64,000 nucleotides of DNA from JAYWDA01 sp043779185 (GCA_043779185.1 JAYWEQ010000122.1:1-64000); one strand, 5' to 3'; shown: positions 9,469 through 18,407, counted from the stretch's first letter. The notes: generated by a model not told the origin, from the letters alone. Translations and numbers: made by a program.

Positions 9469-11396
9469 AACAAAATAATTGAAACTGATTTTTGATCAAC
9501 GGGTAAAAGTCTTGATGTTAATCGTTCGGTTTGTTTTCCATAAATAACAATTTCATGCGTGTCCGGATCGACATTATTAATAATGAAGCCGCCGCCTTTT
9601 ATTCCTTCTCGACTTAAATTTCCATGGGGATCGAAGTAGGTGATATTTTGTGGTGAAAAAGCTTCGTTGCCGGCCAAATAAACTTCGAAGTTTTCATCTT
9701 GAACAAAACCAATGACGGTCCCTTTTTCAGCATCGATCTGCGACCATTTTGGTTGCAAAATCTGCAGAAGCCAATCTTCGGAAACTAATGGGACATGAAT
9801 AAAATCTTGGTCATCATTATAAAAATACTGGGCCGGAAGATAGCCTTGGTTTGCAGGATTGACTTGCATCAAGCTCAGCCTAGAAACCTGCGGAAGCAGA
9901 ACAGAGGTCCATCCCTTGGCATCAATCTTAAGGGGTTCTTCAAGGCTTTGAAGCTCTAGCTCGGCCGCTTCGGGCGTTCCTGTAAAAGCATCAAAAACCC
10001 GCAAAGGAACATTTTTTGTTTTTAGACTAGATTCCAAATTAACGATGGACACCGTGCCGGCCTCAAGCGACGCGACATTGTGAGCATAATATTGACCGCC
10101 CCGCCGGGCGACCAGCGCATGAAAACCTTCTTGCGCTCCAATAATTGCAAAGTATCCGTTAGCTGAAGTTTCTTTTAAGTTTGTGTCGGGCAAATTTAAA
10201 ATATCAAAGTAAACTACTTTTGCATCGGACTCGCCCTCGATTTCAACTTGTGCACCTGTCACGGGTCTTGAATCCATCAGAACTTGTCCCCAGATCAGTG
10301 GCAGCTGGGGGTTATTTAGGTCATAGGATAACTGTTCACTGACAATTTCTTTGAGCGCCTTGATCATTTTTTCTGGGAAAACAGGGGCTTTAAAATCTTT
10401 TCCAGAAATTAAGAGCATATTAGATTTTGCAAAGTGGTCGGCCTCAAAGCGGGCCACCGTCTGAGAGTTTCGATTCATATTCGATAATTGCAAAGTATCA
10501 TCCGGCCCTTTTTCAAAAGGGCTATCATTTTGTAAGGCCTTCGCACTTAAGCCCTCAACAGGATTTTTATTTTTCCCACCGTCGTAACTGTTGGGCGCAG
10601 TTCCCCGGATAAAATTAACTTGTGGCCGTATAATTAATTTTGGAGCTAGGCCGGCTTGCAAAAATTCTTCTTGCAACGCCAAAGAGCCCTCGCCCAAGAT
10701 ATTCCCCGCTTTGTCATACATCTTTGCAATTAAAATTCCCGCAAGGGATGCGATGTTGATATTATATGTTCCATCCTTGACAGAAAGAACGCCTGATTCG
10801 CGGGTCGAGCCTTCCACCGAGTGACGCAAATCAATCGAGTGATCGTTCGTCCAGCCAAGTCCACCTGCTATTTCCCAGGGTCCGTGGATTTCATAACCAT
10901 GAGCGGTCTTTACGATCTCAACTTTGCTAGGAGCGACTGGTTCTGAGGGTCTTCGGGAAACGGGGCTTTCCAATGGTGGTTGATCAAAAATAGCAAAGCG
11001 CGACTGAGCTTCTTCCAATCGAATTTGCTGACGAAGTGGCAAGGTGCTGACCCAGCTTAAATCCAAAGGTTCTGCAGAGGCCGGTTGTTGAATATCCAAA
11101 TTTTTAAATTTCTTAACAACAATGGGCTCAAGTAAGACTATTTTTTTAGCTGATTGAATATTCTGATGGCTTAAAATATCGACTGATAAATTGGCCGTTC
11201 GCTGAAAAGTGATCGGGTTTTTTGCAAGAATCTGATGAACGGGTTGAGCTTGTTGAAAGGCCTGAAAAGGGGGACTGTTTTTTTGAACTTTAATTTCAAT
11301 CGCAGAATCAATTTGCCAAAATCGAATAGAGTCCGTGGCTAAAGGCCATAATGAAAACAGGCAAAATAGAAATGAATAGATGCCTAGCCTTTGCAA
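9456..11396 (-). CDS. Large exported protein with carboxypeptidase-regulatory-like repeats, function unknown
   Basis: 646 residues with an N-terminal hydrophobic stretch (about 5-22) that looks like a signal peptide or anchor. No catalytic motif was recognised. The part from about 370 onward is built of beta-rich segments in the style of carboxypeptidase-regulatory or Big-like domains: a surface value is introduced (GAQVEIEGES), followed by SANGYFAI and a second copy-like unit near VPLRVFDAFTGTPEAAELEL. Residues 30-170 are low in predicted structure and rich in Gln/Pro/Ser. It is likely periplasmic or surface-located. It is transcribed toward murD and overlaps it by 13 bp. I do not recognise the family. 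Confidence 0.8.
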   Translation of the reverse strand: MQRLGIYSFLFCLFSLWPLATDSIRFWQIDSAIEIKVQKNSPPFQAFQQAQPVHQILAKNPITFQRTANLSVDILSHQNIQSAKKIVLLEPIVVKKFKNLDIQQPASAEPLDLSWVSTLPLRQQIRLEEAQSRFAIFDQPPLESPVSRRPSEPVAPSKVEIVKTAHGYEIHGPWEIAGGLGWTNDHSIDLRHSVEGSTRESGVLSVKDGTYNINIASLAGILIAKMYDKAGNILGEGSLALQEEFLQAGLAPKLIIRPQVNFIRGTAPNSYDGGKNKNPVEGLSAKALQNDSPFEKGPDDTLQLSNMNRNSQTVARFEADHFAKSNMLLISGKDFKAPVFPEKMIKALKEIVSEQLSYDLNNPQLPLIWGQVLMDSRPVTGAQVEIEGESDAKVVYFDILNLPDTNLKETSANGYFAIIGAQEGFHALVARRGGQYYAHNVASLEAGTVSIVNLESSLKTKNVPLRVFDAFTGTPEAAELELQSLEEPLKIDAKGWTSVLLPQVSRLSLMQVNPANQGYLPAQYFYNDDQDFIHVPLVSEDWLLQILQPKWSQIDAEKGTVIGFVQDENFEVYLAGNEAFSPQNITYFDPHGNLSREGIKGGGFIINNVDPDTHEIVIYGKQTERLTSRLLPVDQKSVSIILFQEN

Positions 11397-11434
11397 CTGA
11401 GTCTCCCTAGTCCTTGGTGACTAGTCACAGTTTG

Positions 11435-11881
11435 TTAGTAAGCTTTGAAATCGTCAATGAAGTTGCGATTATCCCTACTTTGGTTAAGCGCTTTTTTGAT
11501 TTTCTCAGACAGGCGTTTGGCTTTTTCGTCATCGTAACCCGCCAAAACGAAATTTCGCCCCTTTTTTTCTTCAACTGTTACAATCACCCTAATATCGTAG
11601 GGCCTTCGATCACCCAAAATAAGAACATGGGTAAAAAATCTTTCAGGTCCACTTTTCCCTGGATCATAGTCCAGGCCCCGACTGTCATAAAAGCCAGAGA
11701 AAATCTCGCGCCCATTTTCGCTGATTTCCCGCGGCTTCCCAATCACTGAGATAATAGATTTTCGGCTTTCACTCATATTGAGCGGAGTTTCTTCAAGTAG
11801 GGCCCCAGGTTGGTTGGTCGCACATGATGAAACGCCAACGCCACAGAGTAATAAAACCAAAAAGCCAAATGCTTTTATCAC
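11435..11881 (-). CDS. Small lipoprotein, function unknown
   Basis: 148 residues. A short hydrophobic signal ends in the lipobox VSSC with lipidated Cys20, so the mature protein of about 129 residues should be attached to the outer or inner membrane. The mature part contains SVIGKPREISENGREIFSG-like sequence, vaguely reminiscent of small SmpA/BamE-type domains, but this is not a firm match. Its ATG overlaps the stop of the transaldolase gene by 4 nt, so it is the last gene of the dap-containing operon. Confidence 0.8.
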   Translation of the reverse strand: MIKAFGFLVLLLCGVGVSSCATNQPGALLEETPLNMSESRKSIISVIGKPREISENGREIFSGFYDSRGLDYDPGKSGPERFFTHVLILGDRRPYDIRVIVTVEEKKGRNFVLAGYDDEKAKRLSEKIKKALNQSRDNRNFIDDFKAY

Positions 11882-12528
11882 AATTTCAATCCAGATTTTT
11901 GCCAGTCTTCAAGAAATGATTTCAATCCTTTATCAGTCAGGGGATGATGGCTAAGCTGTTGCATAACTTTAAATGGAATCGTAGCGATGTGTGCACCCAT
12001 TTCTGCTGCGGCCAGCAAGTGCTGCGGACCGCGAACGCTGGCTACTAAAACTTCAGTTTTAAATTCATAGTTTTGGAAAATCTGAAGAATTTGGGAAATT
12101 AAAACCATTCCATCTTGTCCAATATCATCAAGTCGCCCAACAAACGGAGACACCATGGTTGCTCCCGCTTTGGCCGCCAGCAACGCCTGAAGTGGTGTAA
12201 AAACTAATGTCACATTTGTTTTCACTCCATCATGGCTTAATTTTTTAACAGCCATCATGCCTTCTTCTGTCATCGGAATTTTAATCACAACATTAGGAGC
12301 AATTTTGATCAGTTCTTCAGCCTCTTTCAGCATTTCATCGGCTTTTAAAGCAATCACTTCGGCCGAAACGGGACCTGGAACGATCGAGCAAATTTCTTTG
12401 ATCACTTCCTTGAAAGGTCGGCCCATTTTGGCAATCAGTGTTGGATTTGTAGTGACGCCATCGACCCAACCTCGCAAGTGAGCTTGTTTGATTTCATTCA
12501 CATCAGCGCTGTCTAAGAAAAATTTCAT
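11878..12528 (-). CDS. Transaldolase / fructose-6-phosphate aldolase family (TalC-like)
   Basis: 216 residues, the length of the small TalC/FSA-type transaldolases rather than the 310+ residue TalB. MKFFLDSADVNEI and GVTTNPTLIAK (24-34) are family signatures; the Schiff-base lysine is Lys83 in VVIKIPMT. In the cytoplasm it would transfer a dihydroxyacetone unit in the non-oxidative pentose phosphate pathway, or cleave fructose 6-phosphate. The distinction between transaldolase and FSA depends on a Phe/Tyr active-site residue that I did not assign. It overlaps the downstream lipoprotein gene by 4 nt. Confidence 0.92.
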   Translation of the reverse strand: MKFFLDSADVNEIKQAHLRGWVDGVTTNPTLIAKMGRPFKEVIKEICSIVPGPVSAEVIALKADEMLKEAEELIKIAPNVVIKIPMTEEGMMAVKKLSHDGVKTNVTLVFTPLQALLAAKAGATMVSPFVGRLDDIGQDGMVLISQILQIFQNYEFKTEVLVASVRGPQHLLAAAEMGAHIATIPFKVMQQLSHHPLTDKGLKSFLEDWQKSGLKL

Positions 12529-12568
12529 ACGGGCCTCCGGGTCTAGCCATGTTTATACTCAAATCCGA

Positions 12569-13066
12569 TCACAGGACCAAGCTTTTTCCTTGCAACATAA
12601 ATTCCGCATTGGTGATGGGAGGAAGCGCCTGAGCCAATTCATGTAACGTTTTCTTTAGAATTGGATGCTCAAAGTTTCCCCATACTTCAGTCGCACATCG
12701 AATCACCAAAGGGTCAATATGCAAACTCGGATGGGGCAGCGTCAGATCCGGCACCATCAGCGTTTCGATATCTAATGCCAGCAAAATCATCTTTACGCGC
12801 TCGGGACCGGTAAACGATAAAAGATAGTTTTGAGTGAACAGTATTTTTTGAGCGAGCTCTTTGGCCCCAAGATCGGTCCCCATTTTTAACACAGTGATTA
12901 AATTGGCATCGAAATCGTATCTTTGTTCTGTTTCGTATTGCACATAAACTGATGAAAATTCCATATCCCAAGAAATCAGCCTTAATTCATTGACCAGACG
13001 CTTCAATATTTCCACGCCCGCAATCATTTTAATCGAAATTAAGATTAAGGACGAATGCTTCGTCAC
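12569..13066 (-). CDS. Divergent HPPK (FolK)-like protein, probably not a normal enzyme
   Basis: 165 residues. The C-terminal half follows the 6-hydroxymethyl-7,8-dihydropterin pyrophosphokinase pattern: GPER (87-90), ALDIETL (97-103), LTLPHPSLHIDPLVIR (108-123) and HPILKKTLHEL (134-144). FolK normally carries a GSN motif near the N-terminus and R-W-G-P-R-x-x-D-L-D-I, whose two Asp residues hold Mg2+. Here the N-terminal GSN is absent (ILISIKMI) and the first Asp is Ala97, leaving only Asp99. It therefore looks like a diverged or regulatory paralogue. ATGA overlap with dapB places it in the lysine/DAP operon. Confidence 0.6.
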   Translation of the reverse strand: MTKHSSLILISIKMIAGVEILKRLVNELRLISWDMEFSSVYVQYETEQRYDFDANLITVLKMGTDLGAKELAQKILFTQNYLLSFTGPERVKMILLALDIETLMVPDLTLPHPSLHIDPLVIRCATEVWGNFEHPILKKTLHELAQALPPITNAEFMLQGKSLVL

Positions 13067-13833
13067 GAAGGCTCCAGTAAGTTTTGCAGAGAATAAAAAC
13101 CTGGCTTCTGTTTTCTAAGCCAGTTCGCGGCCTGAACCGCGCCCTTGGCAAAAACACGCCGGTTTAAAGCTTGATGTTCAAAGGTGATAGTTTCTTCTTC
13201 AGACATGGCCCAGACTTTATGAATTCCAAATATTCCGCCGCCCCGAATCGATAGCGGCTTTTCAAGTTTAGTCCCAAGCAGGGATTCAAGCTCTTCTTGA
13301 ATCAGCAGAGCCGTTCCACTGGGTTTGTCTTTTTTTCGACGGTGGTGAAATTCTTCAACTTGAAAATCAAAACCTTGCGCGCCCTGAAGAGCCCTCAGAG
13401 CTTTTAGCAAAATATTTATTCCTAAACTCATATTTGGAGACCACAAAAGCGGAATGGATGAATCGCTCATCGCTTTTATTTGCGCTTTGGGAAGCCCTGT
13501 TGTCCCAGAAACCAGAGACATCTTATTTTTCTGACAAAAATGGTATATTTCGGTAAAGCCTGAAGGTGATGAAAAGTCGATCCAAATTTTAATTTCTTTG
13601 CAAAGCGGGCTTTTCAAGTCAGAGACAATATTCTTAGCTGACATACTTTGTTGCTGAGAATCCACGGCTAAATAAGAACTTTCGCCGTAAGTTTCCTTAA
13701 GAGCAGCCAACACCTCTTGACCCATTCGTCCGCCGGCTCCAAAAACTCCAATTTTATAATGATCCGGTTTCAACTTCGAACTTAGTTTAGGAGTGCTAGT
13801 TTTTTTAGTTCGTCTTGAATTGGTTTTCGCCAT
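13063..13833 (-). CDS. dapB: 4-hydroxy-tetrahydrodipicolinate reductase
   Basis: 256 residues. Rossmann motif GAGGRMG (32-38), EEFHHRRKKDKPSGTAL with the catalytic His and Lys, and GTTGL are DapB signatures. Uses NAD(P)H in the lysine/diaminopimelate pathway. The protein begins with a basic 25-residue extension not usual for DapB; this start is supported by GGAGG 5 nt before the ATG at 13831-13833, which forces a 52-bp overlap with the end of dapA. No better start exists before the Rossmann motif. Confidence 0.94.
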   Translation of the reverse strand: MAKTNSRRTKKTSTPKLSSKLKPDHYKIGVFGAGGRMGQEVLAALKETYGESSYLAVDSQQQSMSAKNIVSDLKSPLCKEIKIWIDFSSPSGFTEIYHFCQKNKMSLVSGTTGLPKAQIKAMSDSSIPLLWSPNMSLGINILLKALRALQGAQGFDFQVEEFHHRRKKDKPSGTALLIQEELESLLGTKLEKPLSIRGGGIFGIHKVWAMSEEETITFEHQALNRRVFAKGAVQAANWLRKQKPGFYSLQNLLEPS

Positions 13834-14666
13834 TTTTCCTCCAAGGCCACAAGTGGCAGACGCAGTTCGTCCTGTTCTATAATATTCATCATTTTTAAAG
13901 CGGCTTTGACCGGAATCGGGTTCGCCTCGATAAACAATAAATCTGTTAAAGTTTTATAATTTTTAAAATCTGCCAGGGCCTGATCAAACTGATCCGCCAT
14001 CGCCATTTTAAACCATTTTTTCATAGCTGCAGGAAAAAGGTGAGAGGTCACCGAAATCACACCATGCCCACCATTTTTTAAAAATTCAACATAGGTTCCG
14101 TCATCGCCTGAAAGGTAAATAAATTCCAGGCCGGCAGTTTTTTTAATTTCTTTTAAAAATTGAATGTCACCGCTGGCTTCTTTAATTCCGACGATATTTT
14201 TTATCTGGCTTAATTCCGCAATGCTTTCAACATGAAGGGAAGCAACAGTTCGCCCTGGGACATTATATAATAAAATAGGTGTTTCCACGGCCTTGGCAAC
14301 CTTTGTAAAATGACTGACCAGGCCTCGCTGTGGCGGTTTATTATAATAGGGGACCACGACAAGGAGGGCGTCGGCACCTAATTCTTGGGCTCGGACAGAG
14401 TCTTGAATGGTTTTTTCTGTATCGTTAGAGCCCGTTCCAAAAATTAATGTTTTCTGCGTCCCCGTTTTCTTCTTTATAAATTTGAAAATTTCTTCGCGCT
14501 CATCAGTTTTTAGCGTGGGGCTTTCTCCGGTGGTTCCATTAATGACAAAACCATCAACTCCGCCAGCAACCTGATGATCAATAAGCTGACCCAAAGATAA
14601 GAAATCAACCTTTTGATCTTTGAAAGGCGTGATTAAGGCGGTAAAAACTCCCTGAAGGTTTTTCAT
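13782..14666 (-). CDS. dapA: 4-hydroxy-tetrahydrodipicolinate synthase
   Basis: 294 residues, standard length. GTTGES at 44-49, Tyr134 in LLYNVPGRT and Schiff-base Lys162 in GIKEASGD give a complete active site. Condenses pyruvate with aspartate semialdehyde as the first committed step to meso-diaminopimelate and lysine. Overlaps dapF by 4 nt upstream and dapB by 52 nt downstream, so the three are almost certainly co-translated. Confidence 0.96.
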   Translation of the reverse strand: MKNLQGVFTALITPFKDQKVDFLSLGQLIDHQVAGGVDGFVINGTTGESPTLKTDEREEIFKFIKKKTGTQKTLIFGTGSNDTEKTIQDSVRAQELGADALLVVVPYYNKPPQRGLVSHFTKVAKAVETPILLYNVPGRTVASLHVESIAELSQIKNIVGIKEASGDIQFLKEIKKTAGLEFIYLSGDDGTYVEFLKNGGHGVISVTSHLFPAAMKKWFKMAMADQFDQALADFKNYKTLTDLLFIEANPIPVKAALKMMNIIEQDELRLPLVALEEKWRKPIQDELKKLALLN

Positions 14667-15481
14667 GAAGGGTCCTTTTCTAAAATTTCAGAAGGTACAG
14701 TTAGATCGGCAATTTTATAAGCTTCGCCAGTCATTAAAATATTGCCACCCGTCGATAGAACATCAAGTCGGCCCCCGGGCATCAGAACTTGGCAATCAGA
14801 AGTTTTATTTTTTTCCATCATAAAATGGGCGGCGGCAACAGCACCAGTTCCACAAGCCAAAGTAAAATTTTCTACGCCGCGCTCGAAAGTGACGGCTGAA
14901 ATTTTTTGGGCAGAATGCATAAATAGAAAGGTGACATTCGCGCCTCCAGATCCAAGTCCGGCCCATGATCGCATCTGAGCGGCCTCTGATCGATAGTTTT
15001 TAAGCTCCTCTAGGGATTGAACTTCCACCACCAGATGGGGCACTCCTGTATTTAACCAAGCGACGGGGTTTGGCCACATGGGAAGGAGCAAAGACTTGGA
15101 CAGCCACTCCACTTTTGGCATCTGCACTTGAACCAAATGCTTATCTTTAACTTCACACAAAACTTCGCCAGCCATTGTTTTTAAATTTATTTTTTTGGTC
15201 GTCAAATCCCTTTCAAAAATAGAAAGTGCGACACAGCGGGCGGCGTTTCCACAAAATTCGGCGGGGGAACCATCCGAATTATAAAAATCCCATACGAAGG
15301 ACCCATTTTTTTCTGCATTTAAAAAAACCATGCCGTCGGCCCCAATGCCAAAGTTTGGATCACACAAGGCGTTGGTTATTTTTGCTCTTGAAACAAGGGA
15401 AATATTTTCCCAACAGATTAAAAAACTATTTCCTGCGCCTTGCATTTTCGTAAAATGAAGCCGGACGCCTAGATCATCCAT
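14663..15481 (-). CDS. dapF: Diaminopimelate epimerase
   Basis: 272 residues. The two catalytic cysteines are present: Cys77 in GSPAEFCGNAARC and Cys210 in LACGTGAVA. Interconverts LL- and meso-diaminopimelate for peptidoglycan. The N-terminal motif is QGAGNSF where most homologues have HGLGNDF, a minor departure. It overlaps the small upstream lipoprotein gene by 8 nt and dapA by 4 nt. Confidence 0.94.
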   Translation of the reverse strand: MDDLGVRLHFTKMQGAGNSFLICWENISLVSRAKITNALCDPNFGIGADGMVFLNAEKNGSFVWDFYNSDGSPAEFCGNAARCVALSIFERDLTTKKINLKTMAGEVLCEVKDKHLVQVQMPKVEWLSKSLLLPMWPNPVAWLNTGVPHLVVEVQSLEELKNYRSEAAQMRSWAGLGSGGANVTFLFMHSAQKISAVTFERGVENFTLACGTGAVAAAHFMMEKNKTSDCQVLMPGGRLDVLSTGGNILMTGEAYKIADLTVPSEILEKDPS

Positions 15482-15665
15482 CGCTGTCTTCAGTTTTTTT
15501 CTTAGATTCTGGATTGTTTTTTTTCTTCAAATTGTCATTTTCTTGAATTGTTTTTCCATTACCAATAAAAGCTGGGTCGGCTGGCGGCATGGGCTTACCC
15601 TTGACTCCGCAGGCGGAAATCATCGTAAAAGCTATCATCAGCAAGAGGGTCTTTAAAATTAGCAT
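15474..15665 (-). CDS. Small LptM (YifL)-like lipoprotein
   Basis: 63 residues. Signal peptide with lipobox ISAC, lipidated Cys19, followed at once by GVKGKPMPPADP, which resembles the C-G-x-K-G-x-x-x-x-P start of LptM/YifL proteins. In E. coli LptM helps the LPS translocon LptDE mature, and its gene lies directly before dapF, the same arrangement as here (8-nt overlap with dapF). The rest of the mature chain is short, charged and probably disordered. Assignment rests on the N-terminal motif plus the shared gene order; the homology is short. Confidence 0.7.
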   Translation of the reverse strand: MLILKTLLLMIAFTMISACGVKGKPMPPADPAFIGNGKTIQENDNLKKKNNPESKKKTEDSDG

Positions 15666-15692
15666 GCCTTATTAAATCACAGATTCTAAAAA

Positions 15693-16913
15693 TTAGACAG
15701 GCATATCCACATCAGAATTATACTCTTCAACGATCGTATTAAAATATTTCTGAGCTCGATACCGGTTGAATTCATGCAGATCATTTTGACGAATATACAG
15801 GTTTTCAATACCTCTTTCGGTCAGGCGATCTTTTTGATAGTCATAGAAAACGGCGCCAGCCGGGGTGTATAGAACATATCTTTTATTGGCTGGGAAGAAA
15901 ATGTAGAGATCAAATCCAAGCGCGGCTTCACCCTGAAACTCTTCGATGGGAACGCTTAACATGCTGTCTAAGTTGGCTGACTGGTAACTGCTTTGCACGC
16001 CCTCTAAAGGAAAGAAGGCAAAGGCGATTTCATTTTGTTTGTGAATCGATCGTCTTAAGAAATCAGCGTATTCAGTCGCCCAATCTAAAAAGGCCACAGC
16101 CTTAATATTCATATCAAAGGATTCGACCGCCGAAACTGCTTCGTCTTGGTCTTGCAAAAATTGAATGAGGTGTTTTCGAACAATGCCATTAAAGGTTTCG
16201 TCCAGATAACAATCCGCCCCCAACGCAGCCACTAAATATCCTTGAAATTTTTGGCACTCAATTAACATGCATGTAATTTGACTGGTTCTTTCAATTTTTT
16301 GGACGGGCACCTTATTTGTATTTGGGGCTTTGTCTGATTCAATAATTTCACTAATAAGACGATCTGTCCCTCGAACTAAAAGGTGGTTTTCCGGAACGCG
16401 ATCATGAGCTTTATAGTCTATATTTGCATAATCGATCGTCGTCATGGGACGATCCTCTTTAAAATGACGCCGAAATGTTTTCGGAGAAATTCCACTTCGT
16501 TTCAATTCATAACTTCCACGAACATCCACTAAGCCGCTCAATCTATTTTCATATTTTTTAAAGACCCGAAGGACCGCCGGACCGGCACTGGGCGGAAAAA
16601 GCTTAAAAGGGCATTTTACTTTTTGTAAGAGTCGGTGATTTTCAACGGTTGCTTTTTGCGTAGTTGCAATCACACAACTTTGAATTCTTTCTAAAATCAG
16701 TTCTGGAAGAACGAAGACATTTTTATTGGTATGATCCATACAAACTAAAACAACTTCGGGCTGATGTTTCATTAAGTGCTCGAGGGCCTCTTTTAAATCA
16801 TGTTTATTTGTGACCGCCCAGCCATAGCCTAGCATATATTTTTCAGTCGAGGCCATGCCTCCAGGTGATGCGGAAATAATAAGAATATTTTTTTGAAGTT
16901 CGATCATGGCCAC
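15693..16913 (-). CDS. Pseudo-receiver-domain protein, function unknown
   Basis: 406 residues, soluble. Residues about 8-115 look like a response-regulator receiver fold (KNILIISASPGGMAS; PEVVLVCMDHT) but the usual phosphate-accepting Asp position is not convincing and the lysine loop reads CPFKLFPPS, so it is probably a pseudo-receiver. The remaining ~280 residues are unrecognised; they contain ERTSQITCMLIECQKFQG and, near the end, KRYVLYTPAGAVFYDYQKD. No DNA-binding motif or GGDEF/HD domain was seen. Ends 28 nt before the lptM-like gene starts... on the same strand, so the two could share a transcript in the order this gene then lptM-dapF. Confidence 0.75.
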   Translation of the reverse strand: MAMIELQKNILIISASPGGMASTEKYMLGYGWAVTNKHDLKEALEHLMKHQPEVVLVCMDHTNKNVFVLPELILERIQSCVIATTQKATVENHRLLQKVKCPFKLFPPSAGPAVLRVFKKYENRLSGLVDVRGSYELKRSGISPKTFRRHFKEDRPMTTIDYANIDYKAHDRVPENHLLVRGTDRLISEIIESDKAPNTNKVPVQKIERTSQITCMLIECQKFQGYLVAALGADCYLDETFNGIVRKHLIQFLQDQDEAVSAVESFDMNIKAVAFLDWATEYADFLRRSIHKQNEIAFAFFPLEGVQSSYQSANLDSMLSVPIEEFQGEAALGFDLYIFFPANKRYVLYTPAGAVFYDYQKDRLTERGIENLYIRQNDLHEFNRYRAQKYFNTIVEEYNSDVDMPV

Positions 16914-16968
16914 CCTACGACCTCTTTCGGATTTTTTAATGTCGTCTTACATGGGGCTTTGGTCTTAT

Positions 16969-17835
16969 TTAAGGATTTTGGGCCTGGCTCTTGATAAAGG
17001 CTTCCACTTCCGGAACACGAGTACAAAGTCTAGGATCAAGAATAAATCGGCGATAGAATGCCAACGTCATATTTTGGCATTCTGTTTTATAGTCTTGGGC
17101 TGATTCTTGATTGATTACTTTTTGTTCAGTATCAATTTTCCAAGCCCAATAGTGTTGCTCAGGATATTTTTTATCAATTTTTCTTAACTGGCTAAGTGCT
17201 TCTTTTGCTTTCATTAAGTTTTTTTCTTTAAGGTCCCGTTCAATTTCTAAACTGAGCCAAGAAACAGAGTTTGCAACTTGAGCTGCATCCCTTATCGCTG
17301 CATAGCCCACCAAATCATTAAGGCAGATTTTTGTCTGGGCTAATACTAAGTTAAGCTCATCGTCCAACAAATTTATTTTCTGAACGGTCTGGCCAAGATC
17401 GAGGGCGGCTTTGCAGTCACCTTTCATTAAATTTTGCCGTGCGGCCTCAAGAAGAAGCGTAAAGTTTTCGGGTTCGGCTCGAAGAGCATCATTAATTTTA
17501 ACAAACGCTTGCGGGGGATCGGCTCTTTTCAAGGACAATGAGAACTCATAGGCTTGTTGAGCTTTTTCAGAGATAAACATTCGCGACATATCATTAAGAT
17601 TTTTTTTTAATTCTTTAAATGCCGCACTATTAGGCTTTTCATTTTTTAATCCAGCACTAAGAACTTCCAAGGCCTGCGGGCGATTTTTTTGTAAAACAAG
17701 ATTCTGGGCTTTTTGGATAATTTCAGAAAAATTCTCTCGACTCTTTTTGACAGGAGCTGCCGTCAAGACGAGAGGGATTAGAACCAAAAAAGAGGCCACC
17801 CTTGTATGGGTGGCCTTTAATATTTTTGCAGTCAT
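16969..17835 (-). CDS. Exported TPR-like helical protein
   Basis: 288 residues. An N-terminal hydrophobic segment (about 13-27, ending near LTAAP) suggests export. The mature protein is helical with tetratricopeptide-like spacing (AQNLVLQKNRPQALEVLSAG; DPPQAFVKINDALRAEPENF; LLEAARQNLMKGDCKAALDL), so it is likely a periplasmic scaffold. Its start shares one base with the stop of the preceding exported protein (TAATG), so the pair is translationally coupled and may work together. Function unknown. Confidence 0.75.
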   Translation of the reverse strand: MTAKILKATHTRVASFLVLIPLVLTAAPVKKSRENFSEIIQKAQNLVLQKNRPQALEVLSAGLKNEKPNSAAFKELKKNLNDMSRMFISEKAQQAYEFSLSLKRADPPQAFVKINDALRAEPENFTLLLEAARQNLMKGDCKAALDLGQTVQKINLLDDELNLVLAQTKICLNDLVGYAAIRDAAQVANSVSWLSLEIERDLKEKNLMKAKEALSQLRKIDKKYPEQHYWAWKIDTEQKVINQESAQDYKTECQNMTLAFYRRFILDPRLCTRVPEVEAFIKSQAQNP

Positions 17836-18407
17836 TACATCTTTTTGAAAGCCGTTAATAAGATGGTCACTTCACCCAATTGGCTTGGTTGAACAGCTTT
17901 CAACATTCCAGAGATCGGAATCAATTGTGGGTTAATCCAAGCATTTGATTCCTGATTGTTTGTTTTGTCTTTTAGGCGCGCGTGGATACAGTCGAAAGTT
18001 CCAGCCGGAACAGTGATTTTGTCTTCTTTAACTTCAACAATTTCAGTGTTGTTTTTTGGCGGAGCTTCTTCTTTTCCATTCACGATCATTTTTTTAATTT
18101 CGCCTGTGTTTGGATCAAGCAACGTTTGAACAACTTGCTTTCCAGCAAAACCTAAATCGATATTTTGGTCTAACCATACTCCGTCAGCGCCAACTTCGCG
18201 AACAGACATAACCATAGTTCCTTTGATGAAACCCATGTCGATAGAGTAGTTATTCGTTTCGCCGACTTTCCAGTTAAGACCGGTTGCATGCGCTTGATCT
18301 AAGATTTGCTGTTGGTTGATTTGAGTTACAACATCAACAAACGTTGGTGCGGCCATTGCAAAACTAGAAGCTCCTAGAACTAGGCTTAAAATAATTCCTT
18401 TTAACAT
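17835..18407 (-). CDS. Exported protein of unknown function
   Basis: 190 residues with a clear signal peptide (MLKGIILSLVLGASSFAMA, cleavage about residue 19-20). The mature part is beta-rich, with DKITVPAGTFDCIHARLKDK, a pattern seen in DUF3108-like or lipoprotein-associated periplasmic proteins where a measured property depends on conversion of a factor; the match is by feel only. ATG preceded by a good GGAGG. First gene of a coupled pair with the TPR-like protein downstream. Confidence 0.75.
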   Translation of the reverse strand: MLKGIILSLVLGASSFAMAAPTFVDVVTQINQQQILDQAHATGLNWKVGETNNYSIDMGFIKGTMVMSVREVGADGVWLDQNIDLGFAGKQVVQTLLDPNTGEIKKMIVNGKEEAPPKNNTEIVEVKEDKITVPAGTFDCIHARLKDKTNNQESNAWINPQLIPISGMLKAVQPSQLGEVTILLTAFKKM

